A stretch of 62,603 bases of DNA from [Zimmermannella] alba NBRC 15616 (lineage in GTDB: Bacteria; Actinomycetota; Actinomycetes; Actinomycetales; Microbacteriaceae): contig NZ_BCSO01000013.1 of assembly GCF_001570905.1 (NCBI RefSeq), forward strand, positions 1 to 62,603. Reading direction: 5' to 3'. Below, in pieces: positions 36,590 to 45,252 of this stretch. Positions within the stretch are counted from its first letter, which is position 1. The number at the start of each line of letters is the position of its first letter. The notes under the pieces were generated by a model that was given only the letters and a program-made list of their open reading frames with translations, made no database searches and was not told where the DNA came from. The position numbers and the translations under genes were made by a program.

Positions 36590-36611
36590 AACCCCCACCG
36601 GAGTGGGGGTT
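36590..36611 (-). terminator. Rho-independent terminator of tRNA-Thr
   Basis: A 9-bp stem (36590-36598 with 36603-36611) around a CGGA loop. On the minus strand it is followed by more T residues (GGGGGTTTTCGC). It lies just 3' of tRNA-Thr and also follows the convergent glycosylase copy. Confidence 0.75.
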
Positions 36612-36616
36612 GACAG

Positions 36617-36689
36617 GGCCGCCTGCGGGAATCGAACCCGCGACCTATTCATTACGAGTGAATCGCTCTACCGACTGAGCTAAGGCGGC
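36617..36689 (-). tRNA. tRNA-Thr (anticodon CGT)
   Basis: The minus strand folds into a standard cloverleaf: acceptor GCCGCCT/AGGCGGC, D-stem GCTC...GAGC, anticodon stem ATTCA/TGAAT with loop CTCGTAA (anticodon CGT, reading ACG), and T-arm GCGGGTTCGATTCCCGC. CCA is not encoded. tRNA genes are frequent island boundaries, and this one lies between the CRISPR/giant-protein block and the conserved TAP-holB-tmk-topA block. Confidence 0.95.
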
Positions 36690-36764
36690 CTACACGCGCT
36701 GCACAGCGCAGCGACAGTTCAGCGTACACCATGGTGCGTGCACGCTCAAGCTGACGGCGAACCG

Positions 36765-38348
36765 CTATCCGCAGACCGTGCCGTTTGCGGGCGGAGTGCC
36801 GGTCGTGAGGTATTCGTCCACGGCACCAACCACGCACTTGTCGCCCTCGTCGTAGGCGATGTGGCCTTCACCGTTGTAGGTGAGGAGGACACCCGACTCG
36901 AGCTGCGCGGCAACGGCCTCTGCCCACTCGACCGGGGTTGCTGGGTCGCCGGTCGTCCCGACCACGAGGATCGGCTGCGCGCCCGCCGCGGTCACCTTTG
37001 CAGGTTGCACGCGCGACTGGTACGGCCACTGCTGGCACTGCACATCCCCGAGCGCTTCCGGGCTGTCGACGCCGATCGGCGTCGCCTCTTTGAGCTTCTT
37101 GTTGTACTCCTTGATCTTCGCCGGGTCAGTCTCGACCGGGTAGTCGAGACAGTTGATCGCCATGAACGCCTCAAACATGTTCGAGTCGTAGTGGCCGGTA
37201 TCGTCACGCCCATAGTAGAAGTCGCTGAGCAGGAAGAACGTGTCGGGGTTGCCCTGCAGCATGTAGTCGGAGAACGCCTGCGTGAGGTATTCCCACGACG
37301 ATTCGTCGTAGAGGGCCGCGTTGATGGCGGTCGAGATGACACCGCTCGAGAGCTGACGTCCGTCGCTCGCGAGAATCTTGCGCTTGTCGGCGTCTTCCAT
37401 GATGCGGTTGATCTGCTTCGTCGCCTGGTCGACGTTGCCGCGGAACGGGCACTTCTTCGCCTGGCTCAGGCAGTCTTCGAGGTACGCTTCTGTGGCTTTC
37501 CCGAAGGCGCCCTGCTGGGCGAGGACAACATCAAACTGGCCCAGCGACGGGTCGGTGGCCCCATCCAGCACGATCCGCCCCACATGTTCGGGGAAGGTGT
37601 CGGCGTAGTGCGCACCAATGTCGGTGCCGTACGAGAAGCCGAAGTAGTTGAGCTTCGCATCCCCCACGACCGCACGCAGCAGGTCAAGGTCGTGCACGGT
37701 GCTCATCGTGTCGACGTAGTTGAGCAGCTCGCCGGTGTTCTCCTTGCAGGCGTCAGCGAACGTCTTCGCCTGCTCTTCCGCGTGGGCGATCTTCTCGTCG
37801 TCGGTCTTCGGCATCTTCTCGGGGACGCCGTAGAAGTACTCGTCCATGCCGGCGTCGTCGTAGCACTCGACCGCGCTCGAACGGCCGACGCCGCGCGGGT
37901 CCCACCCGACGATGTCGAAGGCGCTGCGAAGGTCGCTCGAGAAGCTGTCTTCCCCGCTGTTGTACACGAAGTCGTAGCCAGATGCGCCCGGTCCACCCGG
38001 GTTCGTGAAGAGTGACCCCTGACGGTCGCCGCTCGCGGGGATGCGGGTCGCCGCGAGCTCAATGTCGCCCATCATTGGGTCGTCCCAGTTCATCGGTGCA
38101 GTGATCGTCGCGCATTCGCGACCGCCGCCACAGTCGCTCCAGTTGACCTGCTGCTGGTAGTAGCCGCGCAGGTTCTCGGGCACATTGCTCACGTCCACGG
38201 ATGCCGGGTCGGCAGCCTGCTGCGAGTCGAGCACGTGCTGGACGGCGGTGCAGCCCGACATCGACAGGAGCGTTGCGGCGGCTGCAAGCGAGGCGACGAG
38301 AGCGCGGACACCGCGCGGGGCCTTCCGATTGGATCCACTTCGGAACAC
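36765..38348 (-). CDS. Secreted lipoprotein alpha/beta hydrolase, TAP-like (tripeptidyl aminopeptidase family)
   Basis: 527 residues. The N-terminus ends in the lipobox LLSMSGC (lipidated Cys), so it is a membrane-anchored extracytoplasmic enzyme. The hydrolase core shows the oxyanion region LFTNPGGPGASGYDFV, FDIVGWDPRGVGRS, nucleophile Ser in YFGFSYGTDIG, Asp in VVGTTGDPATP and His in NGEGHIAYDEGDKCV. The TAP-like C-terminal domain ends with paired cysteines. Characterised relatives release tripeptides or process proteins outside the cell; the substrate is inferred only at family level. The start is a GTG after AGGGGGAAACC. It follows holB by 9 nt and is probably in that operon. Confidence 0.88.
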   Translation of the reverse strand: MFRSGSNRKAPRGVRALVASLAAAATLLSMSGCTAVQHVLDSQQAADPASVDVSNVPENLRGYYQQQVNWSDCGGGRECATITAPMNWDDPMMGDIELAATRIPASGDRQGSLFTNPGGPGASGYDFVYNSGEDSFSSDLRSAFDIVGWDPRGVGRSSAVECYDDAGMDEYFYGVPEKMPKTDDEKIAHAEEQAKTFADACKENTGELLNYVDTMSTVHDLDLLRAVVGDAKLNYFGFSYGTDIGAHYADTFPEHVGRIVLDGATDPSLGQFDVVLAQQGAFGKATEAYLEDCLSQAKKCPFRGNVDQATKQINRIMEDADKRKILASDGRQLSSGVISTAINAALYDESSWEYLTQAFSDYMLQGNPDTFFLLSDFYYGRDDTGHYDSNMFEAFMAINCLDYPVETDPAKIKEYNKKLKEATPIGVDSPEALGDVQCQQWPYQSRVQPAKVTAAGAQPILVVGTTGDPATPVEWAEAVAAQLESGVLLTYNGEGHIAYDEGDKCVVGAVDEYLTTGTPPANGTVCG

Positions 38349-38357
38349 GGTTTCCCC

Positions 38358-39515
38358 CTAGGGTCGCGGCATCAGGTCCAGAGCGAGGGCTTCGAGCGCG
38401 AGGGCAGGTGGCACGTTCGCGGCCAGCCGCGCTCGAGCGGTCGCAATGGCATCAATGCTAGTGAGCGTCGACTCGGGGCTCCTCCCCCGGGCGACGGAAT
38501 TGAGCTCATCCTCGCGCTCGGCGTTCACGAGGGGCGCTCCCATGCCGAGTTGCACGGTGAGCAGGTCGCGAAGGAGCGACTGGAGATCGGTGAGAATGCG
38601 GTCGACGCCGTCCAGGTGGGCGCGCTTGGCTCGACGCTTCTGGTGCTCCTCGAGGTCGCGCACGAGCGAGCGCATCTGCCGCGGCACGGCCTGCCCCTTC
38701 GGCACACCCATCGAGTGCAGGAGCTCGTCGCGCTCACGCGCATCCCGGTCAGCGGACTGCGCTTCACCGTCGGCCTGGGCAAGCTCCACCCATTCGGCAG
38801 CCTTTCGCACGGCGGCACCGGTCGTCGACAGTTGCAGCACGCCATCGAGGGCTTGCTCGCGCCGCTGGGCAACTTCGGGTGCGGTCGCGAGGCGCCTCGC
38901 CATGCCAATGTGCGACTGCGCGAGGCGGGCGGCGCGTTCGGCGAGGTCGGCTGGGATGCCGTCGCGTGCAGCAAGGAGTGCCGCCACATCCGCCACGCTT
39001 GGCACCTTGAGTGACACGGTACGCACGCGCGAACGAATCGTCGGGAGGAGGTCCGCTTCGCTGGGTGCGCAGAGTACCCACACGGTCGTGGCGGGCGGCT
39101 CTTCGATCGCCTTGAGGAGCGTGTTCGAGGTGCGAGCGATCATGCGATCGGCGTCCTCGACGACGATGACCCGGTAGCGCGCGTGCATGGGCTGCATGGA
39201 TGCGCGGTCGACAAGGGAGCGTGCGGTCTTGATGTCGAGCAGCAGCGTCTCGGTCGCGACGGCGGTGAGATCGGGATGCGTGCGTGCGCGCACTTGCTCG
39301 CAGGAGTCGCAGCTGCCGCAGCCGCCGTTGGGGCATAGGAGTGCCGCCGCGAAGGCGTAGGCGCAGTTGCTTCGGCCAGATCCGGCCGGCCCGGTAATGA
39401 GCCATGAACTCGTCATCCCGGAGCGGTCGTCGGTGCCGCGCGTGGATGCTTCAACGGCGCGCTGGAAGAGCGCAACCGCTTCGTCTTGCCCGATGAGCTC
39501 GTCCCAGACGCTCAC
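38358..39515 (-). CDS. holB: DNA polymerase III subunit delta prime
   Basis: 385 residues of the clamp-loader AAA+ family. Segments visible are MSVWDELIGQDEAVALFQRAV, a degenerate P-loop GPAGSGRSNCAYAFA (Lys replaced by Arg, as expected for the non-hydrolysing delta prime), the zinc module CPNGGCGSCDSCEQV and the VVEDADRM sensor region. It helps load the beta sliding clamp. It starts at a GTG 6 nt after the tmk stop. The order topA-tmk-holB is conserved in actinobacteria. Confidence 0.93.
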   Translation of the reverse strand: MSVWDELIGQDEAVALFQRAVEASTRGTDDRSGMTSSWLITGPAGSGRSNCAYAFAAALLCPNGGCGSCDSCEQVRARTHPDLTAVATETLLLDIKTARSLVDRASMQPMHARYRVIVVEDADRMIARTSNTLLKAIEEPPATTVWVLCAPSEADLLPTIRSRVRTVSLKVPSVADVAALLAARDGIPADLAERAARLAQSHIGMARRLATAPEVAQRREQALDGVLQLSTTGAAVRKAAEWVELAQADGEAQSADRDARERDELLHSMGVPKGQAVPRQMRSLVRDLEEHQKRRAKRAHLDGVDRILTDLQSLLRDLLTVQLGMGAPLVNAEREDELNSVARGRSPESTLTSIDAIATARARLAANVPPALALEALALDLMPRP

Positions 39516-39521
39516 GGTTCG

Positions 39522-40157
39522 TTACGCCTCGGTGGTGAGGATGCCGGAGCCCTCGAGACGCTCACGGATCGCCACGGCGAGCGCCTCGGGCGACTGCGTG
39601 GCGTCGAGCACGAGGAAGCGCTCAGGTTCTGCAGCGGCAAGGTCGAGGAACGCCTGACGCACGCGCTCGTGAAAGGCGGCGGCTTCGGCTTCGAGGCGGT
39701 CGAAGCGCTTGCCCAGGGCTTCGAGTCGTGCGCGTCCGTCTTCGACGCTGAGGTCGAGGAGGATCGTGAGGTCGGGCAGGAGGTCGCGCGTTGCCCAGAG
39801 GGACAGGCCGCGCACACGGTCGGCACCGAGATCCCGTGCAACACCCTGGTAAGCGACCGAGGAGTCGAAGTAGCGGTCCTGGATGACGACCTTGCCTTCC
39901 GCGAGCGCGGGGCGCACGAGCGTTTCGATGTGCTGAGCACGGTCGGCGGCGTACAGCAGGGCCTCGGTACGTTCGTCGATGTGGCCGCGCGAGTGGAGCA
40001 CCATCTCGCGGATCTCGACACCGAGCGGGGTACCGCCCGGTTCGCGGGTCCGGACGACGTCGCGGCCCTGGCTCTGGAACCACTCCTCAAGCAGGCTCGC
40101 CTGGGTGGTCTTGCCCGCTCCGTCCCCGCCTTCGAGGGTGATGAAGATGCCGCGCAT
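39522..40157 (-). CDS. tmk: Thymidylate kinase
   Basis: 211 residues. It phosphorylates dTMP to dTDP. The P-loop LEGGDGAGKTTQASLLEEW, the DR-motif VIQDRYFDSSVAYQG and the LID segment (LDLSVEDGRARLEALGKRFD) are all present. Length is normal. It lies 3 nt after topA and directly before holB, in one operon. Confidence 0.95.
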   Translation of the reverse strand: MRGIFITLEGGDGAGKTTQASLLEEWFQSQGRDVVRTREPGGTPLGVEIREMVLHSRGHIDERTEALLYAADRAQHIETLVRPALAEGKVVIQDRYFDSSVAYQGVARDLGADRVRGLSLWATRDLLPDLTILLDLSVEDGRARLEALGKRFDRLEAEAAAFHERVRQAFLDLAAAEPERFLVLDATQSPEALAVAIRERLEGSGILTTEA

Positions 40158-40160
40158 GGG

Positions 40161-42968
40161 CTACTCCGTGCCCTCGCTGGCCGGGGTGGCCTTGGCAGCC
40201 GTGGCCCGCTTCGTGGTCGTCTTCTTCGCAGTGGTCGTCTTCTTTGCAGCCGTCGTCTTCTTTGCAGCCGTCGTCTTCTTTGCAGCCGTCGTCTTCTTGG
40301 CAGCGGGCTTCTTCGCGGTCGTCTTCTTGGCCGTCGTGCGCTTCTTCACCGGGCCCTTCGCGCGCTTTTCCGCGATGAGTTCGACCGCACGCTCGAAGGT
40401 GACCTCTTCGGGGTTCTCGCCGCGCGGCACCGTCACGTTCGTTTCACCGTCGGTGATGTACGGACCGAAGCGGCCGTCCTTGACCTTCACGGTCTTGCCG
40501 CTCACCGGGTCGGGCTGCTCGTAGTCCGTAATAACGGTCTTCGACTGGCGGGAAGCGTACTTCGGCTGCGCGAAGAGTTCCTGCGCCCCAGCGAGGTCGA
40601 TCTCGAAGATCGCGTCTTCGCTCGGGAGCGAACGCGTCTCGGTGCCACGCTTGAGGTAGGGGCCGTAGCGGCCATTCTGCGCGGTGATGTCGGCGTCGTG
40701 CTCGTCGTCGTGGCCGACGATGCGTGGGAGCGAGAGCAGCTGCAGCGCCTGTTCGAAGGTGACCTGCTCGGGCACCATCGACTTGAAGAGGGATGCCGTG
40801 CGGGGCTTCACCGCGGCAGCCTTCTTGCGGCCGGTCGCCGGCTGCTCGGGCTCCGGGAGCACCTCGGTTACGTACGGGCCGAAGCGGCCGTCCTTCACGA
40901 CGATCGGGTGGCCGGTTTCGGGGTCGTTACCGAGCACGCGGTCGGTGACGATCGGTGCCTCGATGAGCTCCTTCGCCTTCTCGGCGGTGAGCTCGTCGGG
41001 TGCGAGATCCTGCGGAATGTTGATGCGGCGCGGCGTCTCCGAACCGTCCTCAAGCACCTCGAGGTAGGGGCCGTAGCGGCCGATGCGGAGGGTGACGCCA
41101 TCGGCGATGCTCACCGAGTTCACTTCGCGGGCGTCGATGTCGCCGAGGTTGTCGACGACGGCGCGGAGGCCGCGGTGGTCGTCGGTGCCGAAGTAGAAGC
41201 CGTTGAGCCAGTCGACGCGCTCGCGCTCACCTGCGGCGATACGGTCGAGGTCGGCTTCCATGGCGGCGGTGAAGTCGTATTCGACGAGGTCGTGGAAGTG
41301 CTCTTCGAGGAGGCGCACCACCGAGAATGCCGTCCAGCTCGGGACGAGCGCCGAGCCGCGGTTCGTGACGTAGCCGCGGTCCTGGATGGTGGCGATGATC
41401 GCCGCGTAGGTGGAGGGTCGGCCGATGCCGAGATCGTCGAGGGCCTTCACGAGGCTTGCTTCGGTGTAGCGCGGCGGCGGGGTGGTCTCGTGGACGCCTG
41501 CGGTGGCTTCGCTCGCTTCGAGCGCCTGACTCTCAGAGAGTTCGGGGAGCTTCGCTTCCTTGGCGCTCGCGTCGGCGTTGCGGGCCTCGTCCTGGCCTTC
41601 TTCGTAGGCAGCGAGGAAGCCACGGAAGGTAATGACCGTGCCCGAGGACTGCAGCTCGACGGGGGCGGTGCCGAGTTCGGGGAGCTCGATCGCCTCGCTC
41701 GCGATCGTGACGGTCGCGGTGTGCCCCTTCGCGTCAGCCATCTGCGAGGCGATCGTGCGCTTCCAGATGAGTTCGTAGAGCTTGAAGTCGTTCGGCGAGA
41801 GCTTCGAGCGAAGCTCAGACGGGGTCTGGAATTCGGATCCCGAGGGGCGGATTGCTTCGTGAGCTTCCTGCGCACCCTTCGACTTCGTGCCGTACACGCG
41901 CGGCTTCTCGGGCACCGTCTCGGCGCCGTAGAGCTTGGCGGCCTGCGTGCGGGCGGCGTTGATCGCCTGGCTCGAGAGGGCCGGCGAGTCGGTACGCATA
42001 TAGGTGATGTGACCGTTTTCGTAGAGCGACTGCGCGACCGACATGGTCTGGCGTGCCGTGAAGCGGAGCTTGCGGGCAGCTTCCTGCTGGAGCGTCGAGG
42101 TTGTGAACGGGGCTGCTGGGCGGCGGGTGTAGGGCTTGGTTTCGAGGCTCGACACGGTGAGCTTCGAGGTGCCGCTCTCGAGGGCGGTGGCGATGGCCTT
42201 GGCGGGGGCTTCGCCGAGCACGAGGGCGTTGCCCTTGAGCGTGCCGTGGTCGTCAAAGTCGCGGCCGGTGGCGATGCGCTTGTCGTCGACGCGGACGAGG
42301 CGGGCGGGGAAGGCGTAGCCGGTGCCGTCGGCGGGGAGGGCTTCGACGTCCACGCCCCAGTAGCTGGCGGCGATGAAGGCGCGGCGCTCGCGTTCGCGTT
42401 CGACGACGAGGCGGGTGGCGGCGGATTGGACGCGTCCTGCACTCAGGCCCGTTCCGACCTTGCGCCAGAGGACGGGCGAGATTTCGTAGCCGTAGAGGCG
42501 GTCGAGGATGCGGCGGGTTTCCTGCGCGTCGACGAGGTGGGCGTCGATGTCGCGGGTCTTGTCCTTGGCTGCGGTGATGGCTTCTTCGGTGATCTCGTGG
42601 AAGACCATGCGTTTGACTGGCACCTTGGGCTTGAGCACCTCGAGGAGGTGCCAGGCGATCGCTTCACCTTCGCGGTCTTCATCGGTTGCGAGGATGAGTT
42701 CGTCGGCGTTCTTGAGGGCCCGCTTGAGGTCGGCGACCGTCTTCTTCTTCGAGTCAGAGACGACGTAGTACGGCTCGAAGCCGTCGTCGACGTTCACGGA
42801 GAACTTCCCGAAGGGGCCCTTCTTGAGCTCGGCGGGAAGGTTCTTGGGCTCGACGAGGTCGCGAATGTGCCCGACGGAGGCGAGCACTTCGTAGCCTTCA
42901 CCGAGGTATTTCGAGATGCTTTTGACCTTGGTGGGCGACTCAACGATGACGAGCTTGCTGGGTGACAC
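40161..42968 (-). CDS. topA: DNA topoisomerase I
   Basis: 935 residues, type IA. The start is a GTG at 42968 (SPSKLVIVESPTKVKSISKYL) with GAGGG 11 nt upstream; the TTG at 42986 is less likely. The Toprim acidic site (ATDEDREGEAIAWHLLE) and the catalytic-Tyr loop (GHITYMRTDSPALS) are intact. Several C-terminal KDGRFGPY-type topo-C repeats follow, with no zinc fingers, as usual in actinobacteria. The protein ends in a Lys-rich tail of KTTAAK repeats encoded by 18-bp DNA repeats. It relaxes negative supercoils. Confidence 0.96.
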   Translation of the reverse strand: MSPSKLVIVESPTKVKSISKYLGEGYEVLASVGHIRDLVEPKNLPAELKKGPFGKFSVNVDDGFEPYYVVSDSKKKTVADLKRALKNADELILATDEDREGEAIAWHLLEVLKPKVPVKRMVFHEITEEAITAAKDKTRDIDAHLVDAQETRRILDRLYGYEISPVLWRKVGTGLSAGRVQSAATRLVVERERERRAFIAASYWGVDVEALPADGTGYAFPARLVRVDDKRIATGRDFDDHGTLKGNALVLGEAPAKAIATALESGTSKLTVSSLETKPYTRRPAAPFTTSTLQQEAARKLRFTARQTMSVAQSLYENGHITYMRTDSPALSSQAINAARTQAAKLYGAETVPEKPRVYGTKSKGAQEAHEAIRPSGSEFQTPSELRSKLSPNDFKLYELIWKRTIASQMADAKGHTATVTIASEAIELPELGTAPVELQSSGTVITFRGFLAAYEEGQDEARNADASAKEAKLPELSESQALEASEATAGVHETTPPPRYTEASLVKALDDLGIGRPSTYAAIIATIQDRGYVTNRGSALVPSWTAFSVVRLLEEHFHDLVEYDFTAAMEADLDRIAAGERERVDWLNGFYFGTDDHRGLRAVVDNLGDIDAREVNSVSIADGVTLRIGRYGPYLEVLEDGSETPRRINIPQDLAPDELTAEKAKELIEAPIVTDRVLGNDPETGHPIVVKDGRFGPYVTEVLPEPEQPATGRKKAAAVKPRTASLFKSMVPEQVTFEQALQLLSLPRIVGHDDEHDADITAQNGRYGPYLKRGTETRSLPSEDAIFEIDLAGAQELFAQPKYASRQSKTVITDYEQPDPVSGKTVKVKDGRFGPYITDGETNVTVPRGENPEEVTFERAVELIAEKRAKGPVKKRTTAKKTTAKKPAAKKTTAAKKTTAAKKTTAAKKTTTAKKTTTKRATAAKATPASEGTE
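40216..40338 (-). repeat. 18-bp coding repeats in the topA tail
   Basis: Units like GTCGTCTTCTTTGCAGCC on the plus strand recur about four times and drift at the edges, encoding KTTAAK repeats. Copy number could vary by slippage. Basic tails of this kind bind DNA in mycobacterial TopA. Confidence 0.75.
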
Positions 42969-43146
42969 GAGTGGGATATCCCTCAAAAGTTGCGGCTTGG
43001 CGGCGTCTGTTCCGCCACCAAATTGCTCAGGCCGAGGCTGACGCAGTGGCAGCCCTCTCTGGGGTCAGTATATGGATGACCTCCCTCAACGCCCGCGGCG
43101 CGCGGCGTGGAGCAGGGCGAGAGAACGCTCATGGTTGGCTCCTTGG

Positions 43147-43509
43147 TCACGTGCGTGGTGGCCCCGCGAGGGCTCGTTCGCGCAGCCACATCCCCGCGAA
43201 ACTCGAGGTCATCTCGACGTAGACCTCGGCGCCGCGAATCTCACACACCACAAGCTGTGCGTCGTGTGCCGCGGCGACGAGCTGTGCTGCAGAGCACGGC
43301 TCGCCGGGGTTGCGACCGGAGGCAATGTCGGCGGCCGCGAGCGCTCCGGCATCCGCTGCACCAGCGAGCCGCTGGGAGTGCGCGCCAAGCTGCATGACCC
43401 CGAGCAGCACGCCACACACGGCGAACATGACGGCAATGATCCCGACAACGAGGCCCGATCCAGCGCCGCGTTCGTCGCGCCACCGCACGCGGGTCGTGCC
43501 CCGCATCAT
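43147..43509 (-). CDS. TadE-like pilus-locus protein (Rv3654c-like)
   Basis: 120 residues. A basic start (MMRGTTRVRWRDERGAGSG) is followed by one long hydrophobic segment (VVGIIAVMFAVCGVLLGVMQ) and an Ala-rich region with two cysteines (EPCSAAQL, QLVVCEIRG). This matches the last gene of actinobacterial tad loci, a minor pseudopilin-like protein. The ATG at 43509 overlaps the stop of the preceding TadE gene by ATGA. It ends the operon; 178 bp with no recognised gene separate it from topA. Confidence 0.8.
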   Translation of the reverse strand: MMRGTTRVRWRDERGAGSGLVVGIIAVMFAVCGVLLGVMQLGAHSQRLAGAADAGALAAADIASGRNPGEPCSAAQLVAAAHDAQLVVCEIRGAEVYVEMTSSFAGMWLRERALAGPPRT

Positions 43510-43919
43510 CGCCCCTCTCCGAGCGCACAGGCACTCGCCTCGAGGCTCACACCGAGCTCGCGCCCCGCGATTCGAGCGGGTGCCACCGCCGTCACACAGA
43601 TGAGCTCTCCCTCCGAGACGCTGAACGTGGCGGCGGGATCGACCTGCGCGACCCGCGCATGGGCGAGGGCTGCATCGTCGCCACGAGCGAGGGCTCGCGC
43701 CGCGTCGGCTGCCGCATCCGCCAGCGCGAGCTGGGTGGCCCCGAGCGTGAGGGCGCCAAGGCACAAGCCCAGCACGGCAATCGCGGCGGGGAGCGCGACG
43801 GCAAGTTCTGCTGCCGCAGCACCGTCGTCGCACCGCAGGAAGCGGGTGGCTCGCGCGGTGCGTGCGGCCGCGGATGGGGATGTCCCCACTGCCCCCATCC
43901 GCGGTCGACGCTGCCGCAT
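43506..43919 (-). CDS. TadE-family pilus assembly protein
   Basis: 137 residues. RFLRCDDGAAAAELAVALPAAIAVLGLCLG is the TadE signature: a conserved Glu at the start of the hydrophobic segment, like the prepilin Glu5. An Ala-rich extracytoplasmic part ends with a second Cys (EASACALGEGR). It overlaps both neighbours by 1-4 nt (TGATG and ATGA) and is the sixth-position gene in the Rv3660c-Rv3654c type order. It probably acts as a minor pilin in the Flp/Tad fibre. Confidence 0.82.
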   Translation of the reverse strand: MRQRRPRMGAVGTSPSAAARTARATRFLRCDDGAAAAELAVALPAAIAVLGLCLGALTLGATQLALADAAADAARALARGDDAALAHARVAQVDPAATFSVSEGELICVTAVAPARIAGRELGVSLEASACALGEGR

Positions 43920-44164
43920 CAGCCGTTGTAGGTGAGGGCCTGGCGGACGAGTTCCTCGAGCATGCTGCGCACTTCGTCGCTCTGCATGATGACGACGAGG
44001 AGGCCGGCAAAGGCGACCGAGGCCATCGTGGCAATTGCATACTCGGCGGTGGCGGCGCCGGTGTCGTCGCTGAGTCGGCGGCGGAGGCGCTCGAGGAGGC
44101 TTGCGGGTGCCTCGTCCGCGATGAGCGCGAGATCGACGTTGGCGCTCTGTTGGGTGGCGTTCAT
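43919..44164 (-). CDS. Flp-type pilin-like protein (DUF4244, Rv3656c-like)
   Basis: 81 residues. The sequence DDTGAATAEYAIATMASVAFAGLLVVIM contains the Flp-pilin layout: G-ATAEYA followed by a single helix, with Glu at position 5 after the presumed cleavage. It is likely the major pilin subunit. The ATG at 44164 (MNATQQSANVDLALI) has ACGGAAC before it. An in-frame ATG at 44302 overlaps the upstream gene but adds a Pro-rich, unconserved leader. No prepilin peptidase is encoded in the window. Confidence 0.8.
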   Translation of the reverse strand: MNATQQSANVDLALIADEAPASLLERLRRRLSDDTGAATAEYAIATMASVAFAGLLVVIMQSDEVRSMLEELVRQALTYNG

Positions 44165-44298
44165 AGCTGGGTTCCGTTCTGTCGTGATGGGCGAGTTGTG
44201 AAGAGGGGTAAAGAGGTATGGATGGGTGGACTCGGCGCCTACTTCGGGCGGCCCACGCCCCCGCGCAGCCCCGTTTGGCTCAGCAACCGCGAGCGCGT

Positions 44299-45252
44299 TC
44301 ATCGCGCACCCACCGTCGAGGCGATGACCGAGATAACAAGCGGCGCAACCCCGAGCAGCATGAAGGCCGGGAGCGTGCAGACCCCGAGCGGGAGCATGAG
44401 CTTCACGCCCAGCTCAGCGGCGCGTCTCGCAGCGGCGGTGCGCGCTTCGCGCCGGGCAAGCGCGGCTTCGCTGCGGAGCAGCACGGTGGCCGGGACACCG
44501 GCAGCGCTCGAGAGGGCAAGGACCGTGTCGACGTGGCCGAGGTCGCCGCTTTCGATTCCGCAGCGCGAGAGCGCTCGCTCGACACCCGCGCGAACCTCGC
44601 TCGCCGCGCCGCCGCCGAGCATCCCGAGGGCCGCCAAATCGAGAGCAAGCCCCGGATGGGGTGGCCGTTTCGACGCGGTGGCCACGAGGCGCCGATTCCA
44701 CGCGTGCCCGGCAGCAAGGAAAGCGAGGCCGAGCACGAGGCACGCAATGCCGAGCGGGTTCGTGAGGAGCGTCTGCACGGAGCCGAAGCCGAGCATGACG
44801 CCAAGCCCGAGTCCAGCCAGCGGCAGTGCAGAGACAAGTCGAGCGGTCATCTGCGGCCCCGCGAGCGCGATCGACACTTCTCGCTCGGCGAGACCCACAT
44901 CGCGAAAACTCTCGGCGAGGTCGCCGAGGCATCGAGCGAGCGGCGAACCGGTCCGCTCTGCGAGCGACCACGCGCACGCGAGAATGCGCCAGGCTGGTTC
45001 GGGATGCTCCTTGAGAAGATCAGGCAGCGGAACACCTCGCGCAAGACCTCTCGCGACGGTGCGTTCAGTGGCTTCACGCACAGGCACTCGCCCTCGGAGT
45101 CGCTGCCAGAACGTGGCATCCGGACCATCGTCGTCAGCAAGCTGCGCGAGGTGGCGCCAGGCGGAAGCGGGCGTCGTGCCGCCCTCGAGGAGGATCGCGA
45201 GCCGTTCCACGATCGTCGCGGTGTGTTCGGCGGGATGGCGTTGCGCGCTCAT
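44299..45252 (-). CDS. Type II/IV secretion F-family platform protein, TadB-TadC fusion
   Basis: 317 residues with two GspF-like halves. The first has LAERTGSPLARCLGDLAESFRDVGLAEREV then two helices (ALPLAGLGLGVMLGF and GIACLVLGLAFLAAG). The second has ALDLAALGMLGGGAASEVRAGVERAL then LMLPLGVCTLPAFMLLGVAPLVISVI. In mycobacteria these are two genes (Rv3658c and Rv3657c); here they form one polypeptide. It is the inner-membrane platform for the Tad pilus. It overlaps the ATPase gene by ATGA. Confidence 0.8.
   Translation of the reverse strand: MSAQRHPAEHTATIVERLAILLEGGTTPASAWRHLAQLADDDGPDATFWQRLRGRVPVREATERTVARGLARGVPLPDLLKEHPEPAWRILACAWSLAERTGSPLARCLGDLAESFRDVGLAEREVSIALAGPQMTARLVSALPLAGLGLGVMLGFGSVQTLLTNPLGIACLVLGLAFLAAGHAWNRRLVATASKRPPHPGLALDLAALGMLGGGAASEVRAGVERALSRCGIESGDLGHVDTVLALSSAAGVPATVLLRSEAALARREARTAAARRAAELGVKLMLPLGVCTLPAFMLLGVAPLVISVIASTVGAR

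Noticed and set aside
39486-42965. 1,159-codon plus-strand frame opposite holB, tmk and topA
   Set aside because: Spans several verified minus-strand genes with all catalytic motifs; it exists because high third-position GC removes stops on the opposite strand.
42969-43146. A gene between topA and the tad operon
   Set aside because: No frame here has a recognisable product or ribosome site; the genes often found here in other actinobacteria (a helicase, a cold-shock gene) are absent.
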